The notes beneath the pieces were generated by a model. That model worked only from the letters and a program-made list of their open reading frames with translations. It had not been told where the DNA came from and made no database searches. A program made the translations under genes and the position numbers. This document shows positions 55,338 to 62,375 of a stretch of DNA of 64,000 nt, one piece after another (position 1 is the stretch's first letter; every line of letters begins with the position of its first letter). Source of the DNA: CAVPJC01 sp963705155 (lineage in GTDB: Bacteria > Chloroflexota > Anaerolineae > Anaerolineales > UBA4823); assembly GCA_963705155.1 (NCBI GenBank), contig CAVPJC010000022.1, positions 1 to 64,000 on the forward strand, in the 5' to 3' direction.

Positions 55338-56806
55338 AGAACTTGCCGCCTGGAAATCCTGAAACCCGGTTTGATCGTGGCGCACGGTTTTTGCTGCTGT
55401 TCGCTTTGGTGTTTCTCGGGCTGAACTTTGCTCAACTCGCTTACCGCTTTACTTTGCCCACCGAAGGCTGGATGATCAACAACGATGATAATGGCCCCGG
55501 CGTGTATGATTTATTTGTGCAGAAGAATGTTGTTGGCGCTCCATCGCCGCTGCAGCCGGGCGATGCTCTTCATATTATCGGCGGCATACCAGCTGAGCAA
55601 ATCCTCAATAGTGACAAGCCGTATATCCCACCACCAGCCGGTTGGCAGGCTGGCGGGCAGGTGCCCGTCTCGGTGATCCGCAGCGGACAGACCCTGACAT
55701 TTGAAATCCCGATCGTAAACTGGACCTTCGCGGCCTGGCTGCGCAGCAACTTTGCCGATTTTAAGTCTGTGTCTGAATGGCTGTCGGCGTTAATCATGCT
55801 GGGGGTAGGGCTGTATACCCTGATCAAACGTCCCGGCAATCTCGCCGCCCGCTTTTTGTTTCTATTTGGTCTGGCTTATTTTTCCACAATCTTAGCCGGC
55901 TCTCTGCGAGACGGATTGGGTTCCGTTTTTAATATTCTTGCCGTCCTGGGTGGGGCGATATTCCGTAATATCATCTTTGCTTACATGTTTGGACCAGCTC
56001 TGCTTGGCTTCGGACTCACATTCCCGCGCCCCAAGTCTTTTATCCAACGGCGGCCGGGGCTGCTGGTTGCGCCATTCTTGCTGGGCGGCAGCGTGATTTT
56101 ACTGCTCTTTATCAACCCCCAACTTGCTCTTGTTGGTTTTCCTTTGACGTTGGGAATGATCCTGATCACGATTGGGGCGCTGATCCACAGCGCGCTGAGC
56201 ATGCGCGATGCAATCAGCCGCGCTCAAATGCGTTGGGCAGTTGGCGGCGTCGTGTTGGGCCTGGGGCTCTTTACCATTAATTTTTGGACTTATGACGTCA
56301 CCGGCTTTTCGAAGGATATTATGCTGGGGATTGCCTCGTTGGGTCTGCCTGTGATGGGGATATCGTTGACAATCGCCATCCTGCGCTACCGCCTCTTCGA
56401 TATCGATCTGATCATCCGCCGCACGCTGGTGTACGGCGCCCTGACCGCCACCCTGGCGCTGGTGTATTTTGGCAGCGTGCTGCTGCTGCAGATGCTCAGC
56501 AAAGCGCTCACCGGGCAGCAGTCGCCGGTTGTAACCGTGATTTCCACGTTGTTGATTGCCGCCCTGTTCAGCCCGCTGCGCCGGCGCATCCAGAACGACA
56601 TCGACCGGCGTTTCTACCGCCAGAAGTACAATGCCGAGCAGGCCCTGGCGGCTTTCGCCGAGGCGGCCCGCAGCGAGACCGACCTGGAGACGCTGACCGG
56701 GCGGCTTGTGAATCTCGTTGATGAAGCCATGCAGCCGGATCAAACCAGCCTGTGGCTGAAACCAACCGCAGACCGGCGGCGGATCCAGCCAACACCGGAT
56801 AGATGA
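55334..56806 (+). CDS. Membrane sensor-like protein C with PDZ-like outer domain
   Basis: The 490-residue protein has a first helix (FLLLFALVFLGLNFAQLAY), then an outer domain of about 100 residues with SPLQPGDALHIIGGIPAEQIL and VSVIRSGQTLTFEIPIV, a PDZ-like pattern. Seven further helices follow, then LRYRLFDIDLIIRRTLVYGA, the shared segment and EAMQPDQTSLWLKPTAD before the stop. In related Chloroflexota and actinobacterial proteins this position leads into GAF and histidine-kinase domains; here the chain ends. It may form dimers through the conserved RRFYRQKY helix and work with an unlinked partner. The frame is intact. Confidence 0.78.
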   Translation: MKNLPPGNPETRFDRGARFLLLFALVFLGLNFAQLAYRFTLPTEGWMINNDDNGPGVYDLFVQKNVVGAPSPLQPGDALHIIGGIPAEQILNSDKPYIPPPAGWQAGGQVPVSVIRSGQTLTFEIPIVNWTFAAWLRSNFADFKSVSEWLSALIMLGVGLYTLIKRPGNLAARFLFLFGLAYFSTILAGSLRDGLGSVFNILAVLGGAIFRNIIFAYMFGPALLGFGLTFPRPKSFIQRRPGLLVAPFLLGGSVILLLFINPQLALVGFPLTLGMILITIGALIHSALSMRDAISRAQMRWAVGGVVLGLGLFTINFWTYDVTGFSKDIMLGIASLGLPVMGISLTIAILRYRLFDIDLIIRRTLVYGALTATLALVYFGSVLLLQMLSKALTGQQSPVVTVISTLLIAALFSPLRRRIQNDIDRRFYRQKYNAEQALAAFAEAARSETDLETLTGRLVNLVDEAMQPDQTSLWLKPTADRRRIQPTPDR

Positions 56807-56810
56807 TGAA

Positions 56811-58274
56811 ATGAAGACAAATCGCACCCACGCCAACCCGGAAACGCAATTTGACCGCGGCGCATGGCTGACCCTGGTTTTCGCCATAGTGTTCCTGGGT
56901 TATGGCATCGCCGTGCTCGTTTACCGGTTTACCCTGCCCACGGATGGCTGGGACGTGTTTGAAGGCGGGAGGATCGGGTTTACCTATATTAAAAATTTGA
57001 TGGAATACCCTTCCGGGTTGCAGCCTGGCGACGAGGTGATTGCTCTGGAAGGATTTCAAACGGATTGGCTGAATGTTTCACCCACACTAAGGGATATCTG
57101 GCGGGCGGGAGCAACGATCGATTACACCGTGATCCGGGATGGAAAAGAAATACTCGTGCCGGTGATGCTGGCACGCTGGCAATTTGGGAAATGGCTGTTG
57201 GGAATGCTGAGCGATCCAATCGAGCTGGCGTCTCAATTGCCCACATATTTTTTAATGATCCTTGCTGTGATTGTGTTCCTGCGACGTTCGGGAAATCCGG
57301 CAGCCAGAGCTTTCCTGTTGTACAACGCAATTTCTCTCTCGTACGGCCTGGTGACAGGCACACTTCCCAGCAGCTGGCCTGAAGTGATTGATCCAACTGC
57401 CAATCTGGTGGCGGCATCCATGGGAATTGTTTTTGTTGTTGTCTGGGTACCTGCCGCACTCACCCGTTTTGCGCTGGTCTTTCCACACCCCAAGCCTATT
57501 CTCCAACGCTTCCCCTGGCTGACTTATGCGCCGATCCTTATCGGATTGCTCATATGGATTTTTACTTATCGCACTGGCAGTCCCCTGGGCTGGTTCTGGC
57601 TTTTAATCTCTCTGGTACTGACCGTGGCGATCCTGCTGCACAACGCCTATACCATGCGCGATGCGGTCAGCAGGGAGCAGATTCGCTGGGGTCTGGGCGG
57701 CCTGATTTTCAACTTCGGTTTGCTGACCCTGGCGTTATTTGCCAGCACCTTCGATTGGATAAGAATTAACCCAAATAACTTCAGCGATTTCTTCAACCTG
57801 ATCACCGCTATTGGCATCACTGTGATGGGCATCTCCCTGGCGATTGCCATCACCCGTTACCGGCTGTTCGATATTGACGTGGTCATCCGCCGGACGCTGG
57901 TGTACGGCGCCCTGACCGCCACCCTGGCGCTGGTGTATTTTGGCAGCGTGCTGCTGATGCAGATGCTCAGCAAAGCGCTCACCGGGCAGCAGTCGCCGGT
58001 CGTAACCGTGATTTCCACCTTGTTAATCGCCGCCCTGTTCAGCCCGCTGCGCCGGCGCATCCAGAGCGACATCGACCGGCGCTTCTACCGCCAGAAGTAC
58101 AACGCCGAGCAGGCCCTGGCGGCTTTCGCCGAGGCAGCCCGCAGTGAGATGGACCTGGACGCATTGACCGGTAAACTGGTGGGCCTCGTCGATGAAACCA
58201 TGCAGCCGGTCAGTTTGGGGATCTGGTTGCAGAGGACAAAGGCTGTGCAATCGACGGGTGACTTCCCGCGATGA
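56811..58274 (+). CDS. Membrane sensor-like protein D with PDZ-like outer domain
   Basis: The 487-residue protein is collinear with C: WLTLVFAIVFLGYGIAVLVY, a PDZ-like outer domain (SGLQPGDEVIALEGFQTD, IDYTVIRDGKEILVPVML), seven helices, ITRYRLFDIDVVIRRTLVYGAL and the shared segment to RRFYRQKYNAEQALAAFAEAARSE. It ends ETMQPVSLGIWLQRTKAV. The outer domain is only loosely similar to that of C, but the cytoplasmic segment is nearly identical at DNA level. The frame is intact. It is the last gene of the four-gene unit. Confidence 0.78.
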   Translation: MKTNRTHANPETQFDRGAWLTLVFAIVFLGYGIAVLVYRFTLPTDGWDVFEGGRIGFTYIKNLMEYPSGLQPGDEVIALEGFQTDWLNVSPTLRDIWRAGATIDYTVIRDGKEILVPVMLARWQFGKWLLGMLSDPIELASQLPTYFLMILAVIVFLRRSGNPAARAFLLYNAISLSYGLVTGTLPSSWPEVIDPTANLVAASMGIVFVVVWVPAALTRFALVFPHPKPILQRFPWLTYAPILIGLLIWIFTYRTGSPLGWFWLLISLVLTVAILLHNAYTMRDAVSREQIRWGLGGLIFNFGLLTLALFASTFDWIRINPNNFSDFFNLITAIGITVMGISLAIAITRYRLFDIDVVIRRTLVYGALTATLALVYFGSVLLMQMLSKALTGQQSPVVTVISTLLIAALFSPLRRRIQSDIDRRFYRQKYNAEQALAAFAEAARSEMDLDALTGKLVGLVDETMQPVSLGIWLQRTKAVQSTGDFPR

Positions 58275-58307
58275 ACACGGGAACCATGCTTTCGATAATC
58301 TGCGCGC

Positions 58308-58400
58308 TCATCGGTCCACCTCGCCCGGGGCAATCTTTAATACAATAATCACCAATTCATCCACCTGGATTTCGTAAATAATTCGCCAACCGCCTGCCAT
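58308..58400 (-). pseudogene. RelE/ParE-type toxin C-terminal remnant
   Basis: Thirty codons, MAGGWRIIYEIQVDELVIIV then LKIAPGEVDR, match the C-terminal strands of RelE/ParE toxins (normally G-WR-IY...VL-I-HR). The N-terminal two thirds are absent. It lies just after gene D in the opposite orientation. Confidence 0.55.
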
Positions 58401-58404
58401 TGCT

Positions 58405-58664
58405 GTTCATTTGCCTGGCAGGAACTGAGATCTGCGGGCGACCAGCAGGCCAAGAAATGCCAGGTCGAAGACCAAGGTGATGAGATCAATTACCCCGAAT
58501 TGATCTGTGATCGTCAGGATGATATTTACAACCAGCATCGCGATTGGAGAGTCTTTTACTATCTGAGTGGACAGGTTCGGTTACATCCAAAATGGGTTCG
58601 TTGTCGAATGTGTAAGGTCACGTTGGGAGGCAGATTGTTTGAAGTATATGAGAAATTTCTGTGA
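58405..58664 (+). pseudogene. Unrecognised open frame, C-terminal remnant
   Basis: An open frame without its own start ends at 58664 and reads ...CDRQDDIYNQHRDWRVFYYL, then VRLHPKWVRCRMCKVTLGG and RLFEVYEKFL. The pair of Cys residues (CRMC) and the aromatic-rich text look protein-like, but I do not recognise a family. It may be a remnant left by rearrangement next to the toxin fragment. The rest of 58665-58800 holds only a possible operator. Confidence 0.3.
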
Positions 58665-58694
58665 CAAAAATCACTTGATACCCATGATTAGAAT

Positions 58695-58708
58695 TGATAT
58701 GATTATCA
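58695..58708 (+). promoter_or_regulatory. Possible metal-regulator operator
   Basis: TGATATGATTATCA is an AT-rich imperfect inverted repeat (TGATA, TGAT, TATCA) about 90 bp before the PCuAC-like gene. It resembles Fur- or copper-regulator sites in general form, without a firm match. Confidence 0.3.
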
Positions 58709-58800
58709 CTAATTATGGTACCTGGCGCAGTTTGATCCGATGGTGAATGAAAAGGATCTGCAACATCAATTCCACATTTTCACAAAAGGGAGTACTTAAG

Positions 58801-59247
58801 ATGAGAAACCGTTTTCTAAATGGCCTGGTTTTTGGTTTGCTGCTTTTAGCCATGTTAGCTGCCTGTAAACCTGCTGCAGCGCCAGCGATCAGCATCGAAA
58901 CAGCAACGGGTAAACCCTCGATGAGTATGCCCACTGCAGGAGCGATGTACATGCTGATTAAAAACAGCGGGGATGCATCGGATAAGCTGCTTTCAGGTAA
59001 AAGCCCGGCCTGCGGCTCGATCGAAGTTCACGAAACGGTTATGAAAGCCGACGGCAGCATGGGCATGAATTTACTTGACGCACCGCTTGAAATCCCCGCT
59101 GGAGGCCAGGTGGAATTAAAGAGTGGTGGGATTCACGTCATGTGCATCATGAAGAACGACCAATTTAAACCCGGCACCAAAATCGATTTGACCCTGAACT
59201 TCGAAAAATCCGGTGAGAAAATCGTTTCTGTTCAAATCGGAGAGTAA
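58801..59247 (+). CDS. Copper-binding PCuAC-like lipoprotein
   Basis: The 148-residue protein starts with a lipoprotein signal (LLLLAMLAAC, Cys22) and has the DUF461/PCu(A)C layout: AMYMLIKNSGDASDKLL, then VHETVMKADGSMGM (His77, Met81, Met87, Met89) and GGIHVMCIMKND (His112, Met114, Met117). These His and Met residues bind Cu(I) in characterised members, which deliver copper to cytochrome oxidase outside the membrane. A GGGAG site precedes ATG 58801. It opens the copper region. Confidence 0.85.
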   Translation: MRNRFLNGLVFGLLLLAMLAACKPAAAPAISIETATGKPSMSMPTAGAMYMLIKNSGDASDKLLSGKSPACGSIEVHETVMKADGSMGMNLLDAPLEIPAGGQVELKSGGIHVMCIMKNDQFKPGTKIDLTLNFEKSGEKIVSVQIGE

Positions 59248-59348
59248 TCGCGATCATCGGTGATCGTCGCTGCTGTTTAATCGGATATACACGAATTTCA
59301 GCTCGAAATAGACTTGCCGGAGTTCGACGTGACGGTTGGTGAAAAAAG

Positions 59349-60367
59349 ATGGACCTGATTGTTGCTTTTATCACGGGTTTAACCACAGGCGGGTTGGGCT
59401 GTCTTGCCGTTCAAGGGGGGTTGCTTGCAAGCACATTGGCGAACCAGGTTGAAAAAGATATACTCAACCAGAGCAGTATTTCCTCTGGAAAGTTTAAACC
59501 TCATATTGCTCAACCGATATTTTTATTCCTGTTGGCCAAACTGATCGCGTATACAATTCTTGGCTTTATCCTGGGAGCAATTGGGTCCGTCATCGAGCTT
59601 TCGCCAATGGCGCGGGCGATCATGTATATTGCGATTGGTATATTTATGCTGGGAAATGGTTTGCGAATGTTCAATGTGCATCCTGTATTTCGCTACTTTG
59701 TACTCGAACCTCCCAACTTTCTCACGCGTTACATCCGGCGTAAATCGAAAAACAATGTCTCGATGGTCACACCGCTTTTTCTTGGGCTTTAACGATATTT
59801 CTTCCTTGTGGGGTTACCCAAGCGATGATGGCTGTGGCGCTAGGTACAGGCTCCCCATTGCAAGGGGCAGCTATCATGTTTGCCTTCATTCTTGGCACCT
59901 CTCCCATATTCTTTTCGGTTTCCTATTTCGCTACTCGCCTGGGATCTGTAGTTGAAAAATATTTTACCCGCCTGGTAGCTATCACCTTGCTTGTGTTGGG
60001 TATGGTTCAAATTGATTTTGGCTTAAATTTAGTCGGCTCTCCGTTTTCGTTTGGAAATATGCTCACCAGCGTAACGGCTAGAATTGGCCCGGTAAACGTT
60101 GGGTACACCATCCATGTTACCGAAGATGGCTACAGCCCACAGGTCCTCCATCTTCCGGCGAATAAACCTGTCCGCCTGACATGGATCACGGAAGGCACCC
60201 AAACCTGTGCCAGATCGATTGTTGTCCCTGATTTAGATTATCAGAAAATCCTGCCCCCTACCGGTAAGGTGAATTTTGATATACCCGCGCAAGAAATGGG
60301 TACAGTGATCCGCTATACTTGTTCAATGGGGATGTACCCATCACAGTTGATATTTGACTTAGAATGA
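59349..60367 (+). CDS. TauE/SafE- or CcdA-like membrane protein fused to a cupredoxin-like domain, frame break
   Basis: The reconstructed chain has about 339 residues. Six helices include GLTTGGLGCLAVQGGLLA and, after the break near 59795, FLPCGVTQAMMAVALGTGSP, with one Cys in each half. This is the pseudo-twofold pattern of cytochrome-c-biogenesis/UreH-like transporters. The C-terminal 110 residues (VGYTIHVTEDGYSPQVLHLP, PVRLTWITEGTQTCARSIVV, YTCSMGMYPSQLIFDLE) resemble a cupredoxin with a C-x-M-x-M copper motif. The break removes one T from CTTTTAACG, so an indel error is likely. A copper-transfer role is inferred from the motif and neighbours. Confidence 0.75.
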
Positions 60368-60385
60368 TTGGTTGATGTTTGACTC

Positions 60386-60418
60386 AGAAATCCGCACATT
60401 CAAGATGTGCGGATTTCT
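60386..60418 (+). terminator. Strong hairpin, probable bidirectional terminator
   Basis: AGAAATCCGCACAT pairs perfectly with ATGTGCGGATTTCT across a five-base loop, 18 bp after the cupredoxin-fusion stop. The T residues lie within the stem, so an independent U tract is short. It could end transcripts from both sides. Confidence 0.6.
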
Positions 60419-60571
60419 GGCATAGAAAAACAGAACTCTCTTCGTAAAAGCAGCTCGCACTTCGTGGACCACGCAAAAAACCGAGATTGCTTCGCGAAGA
60501 GCGCTCGCAAAGACATTTCGAATAAATAAGAGGTGAAACGGAGGTGACAGTCTCCAGGAAGGCTCTACTCG
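60419..60571. repeat. Intergenic stretch with a dispersed-repeat-like element
   Basis: This gap between convergent genes contains GAGATTGCTTCGCGAAGAGC followed by GCTCGCAAAGAC. The form is reminiscent of small palindromic dispersed repeats. CTTCGCGAAG is self-complementary. No coding evidence is seen. Confidence 0.3.
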
Positions 60572-61143
60572 CTAAGAATGCAATTGCATAAGTTCTTTCA
60601 AGCAGATAAGAGCCTGGTCTAACGAACAGACCTGCCCTCCAAAACCCAACCGAAACCGCTGCGCATCGTTCTCGCAGGCAAAGGAGAGCACGGTCGGTTC
60701 GCAACACAGATTGACTGAGCTTTCCAATGGTAAACAGCCTGACGGGCGTTGATCATCCGGCCAACAATAAAATCGCTGGTCAGCGCCGATTGGACCCCCA
60801 GCCGGCCGAGCGCCAGCAGCCCACAATGCGGGCAGCAGGCATTGAGTTGGTTGCCATCATGCATTTGCTGAATATAAGCCATCCGTTCGCTGACAGGGGC
60901 GCTGCAGAAGTAGCATTTCATGTCATGGCGAGGCGGTTCGGGCTGGGGAGCTAATTTTACGCCGCGGCTGGTCTTTGCTGTAAGCCCGGCTTCAATCAGG
61001 GCACGGATATCTCGGTAAGCGGTTGCAGGCGATACATCAAAGTTTGCCTTGAGCTGTTCAAGGGAAGCAATCTGGTTAGTCCGTAATAGATCAAGCAGCT
61101 TTTCCTGGCGATCGGTGAGTACAGGCGTATATTTATCCCTCAT
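60572..61143 (-). CDS. DeoR-type HTH fused to a NosL-like copper-binding domain, frame break
   Basis: The N-terminal 60 residues form a DeoR-like winged helix (LTDRQEKLLDLLRTNQIASLEQLKANF, then SPATAYRDIRALIEAGL). The rest resembles NosL: MKCYFCSAPVSERMAYIQ (Cys77, Cys80), NACCPHCGLLALGRL (Cys103, 104, 107), DFIVGRMINARQAVY. After a frame change near 60720 the last part reads SSVNLCCEPTVLSFACENDA and continues RFRLGFGGQV to the stop at 60572. NosL binds Cu(I), so this should be a copper-responsive regulator of the surrounding genes. I set the start at ATG 61143, with TATAAT upstream. It is now separated from copZ-copA by an IS1-type element. Confidence 0.75.
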
Positions 61144-61209
61144 CGGCAATTGATCGGAAGAGATTTATTATAACTCGATTGATACTGGTCCCTCGGCCAT
61201 GAATATTCG

Positions 61210-61999
61210 GGGAGTGGATAAAGTTTGGGCTTAGATAAATTGATAGACATGAGCTGGGTAATTGGGAAAGGCTTGCTTGTGCAATTGACGCCGATTGAAG
61301 CAGTACATGAACAGCTTGAGAGCCGCTTTCAACGCTTCAGGACAACGGGAAAAGCAGCGCGAACGGCGCCCCAAGCGAGCCAGGTAGTGGCGCAATTCGG
61401 CATTGTCCGCTTCGACCGAGTAGGTGTCGGTCTTGCCTTGCGAGACTTCATACATCCCCCAGTGATACCACAGGCGATCATAGGCATCAAAAGCATCGCT
61501 GTAGTAACGCTTGGCCTTAGGTGCTTCATCTACCATCTCCTGGATTACTTCTTGGGTTCGCTGCCAGACCACTTTGAAACCCAAATAGCAGCGGGTGAGG
61601 CGATCTACGATGGTGATGATGAAGATTTGGTTTTTTTCTCCCCAATGAAGCTGAACAACTCGTCCATCTCGGCTTCTTTGACCTGCTCGGGCACCGGTGG
61701 ATCGGGCAGTTGGGCTGCCTGGGCTTTGACCCACAGCGATACGGTGCGATGGTGAAGACCGAGATGGCGGGCGATCCGGCGCAGGTTCATCCCATCCACA
61801 TACAGCTGCAGGGCTTTTTGGCGCACTTCCTCGGGGTAAGCCCAGGGCTTGGGGTTGGGCGTGTACTTTTTCATGCAGAACATGCAGATATAACGTTGGC
61901 TGCCGCGGGGTGTTTTGCCTGCTCGATTTTGGCGTTCGGTTCGGTGACAATTTGGACATTGGTTCATATCTGTATTTTACCCAACTTTTAGCCACTCCC
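61210..61999 (-). mobile_element. IS1-family insertion sequence, complete
   Basis: The 790-bp element has imperfect terminal inverted repeats starting GGGAGTGG(A/C)TAAA, and the 7-bp sequence ATATTCG is repeated on both flanks (61203-61209 and 62000-62006) as the target duplication. Size and two overlapping frames are as in IS1. It lies between the DeoR-NosL-like regulator and copZ. Confidence 0.87.
61231..61967 (-). CDS. IS1-family transposase made by programmed -1 frameshift (InsA-InsB)
   Basis: Frame A from ATG 61967 has the InsA zinc motif MNQCPNCHRTERQN and CMFC, then the helix-turn-helix GMNLRRIARHLGLHHRTVSLW and EAEMDELFSFIGEKK. Frame B continues NQIFIITIVDRLTRCYLGFKVV, YYSDAFDAYDRL, TDTYSVEADNAELRHYLARLGRR and FMYCFNRRQLHKQ, which carries the DDE residues. 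At the junction the sequence is GAG AAA AAA ACC; a -1 slip on the seven A residues gives GEKKNQIF. The matching IS1 signal is A6C, so this break is functional and not an error. The fusion has about 245 residues. Confidence 0.9.
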
Positions 62000-62109
62000 A
62001 TATTCGATGTTACCGATTTTGTTTTTTTTTTGGTGGTCCCTAAGAAAATCGCAAGCTATTCTCTCAAGACCCTGAGTTAGAGTAGAATCAGTTGGAAAGG
62101 AAGAAAAAA

Positions 62110-62325
62110 ATGAAGAAGACCTTTCGTGTCCTTGATATGCATTGTCCAAATTGCGCCATGCACCTGGAAGGCCTGGAAGATGAGCTGCCAGGGGTCAAGT
62201 GCATCAACGCAAGTTATAAAAAGCAGATCATGGAAGTGGAATTCGATGAATCGAAAGTGACCCTTGAGCAGATTATCGCTGCAGCAAACGCCATCGGCTA
62301 CCATCCCGAACCTGGCATTCCATGA
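62110..62325 (+). CDS. copZ: CopZ-type copper chaperone (HMA domain)
   Basis: The 71-residue protein is a single HMA domain with DMHCPNCAMHLEGLEDELPG (Cys12-x2-Cys15), VKCINASYKKQIMEVEFDES and AIGYHP. It binds Cu(I) in the cytoplasm and passes it to CopA, encoded 50 bp downstream. GGAAAGGAAG precedes the ATG at 62110. His11 before the first Cys is a common CopZ variant. It belongs with copA in one unit. Confidence 0.92.
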   Translation: MKKTFRVLDMHCPNCAMHLEGLEDELPGVKCINASYKKQIMEVEFDESKVTLEQIIAAANAIGYHPEPGIP

Positions 62326-62375
62326 TCTTTCGATAAGATGCGTGCATCAAGATCCTATAATTTTAGAGGTGTTCG

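Larger units (their letters stand above)
53637..58150 (+). repeat. Four near-identical copies of a cytoplasmic-segment coding block
   Basis: A block of about 235 bp occurs at about 53640-53880, 54912-55150, 56412-56655 and 57888-58130, in genes A to D. All four copies share runs such as GTACGGCGCCCTGACCGCCA and CAGATGCTCAGCAAAGCGCT, and differences are few even at third codon positions. The sequence outside the block diverges strongly. Recent gene conversion or duplication followed by exchange of the 5' halves would explain this. Confidence 0.85.

Noticed and set aside
61608..61660. Frame break in the IS1-type transposase as a pseudogene mark.
   Set aside because: The A7C run at the junction is the expected programmed -1 frameshift signal of this family.
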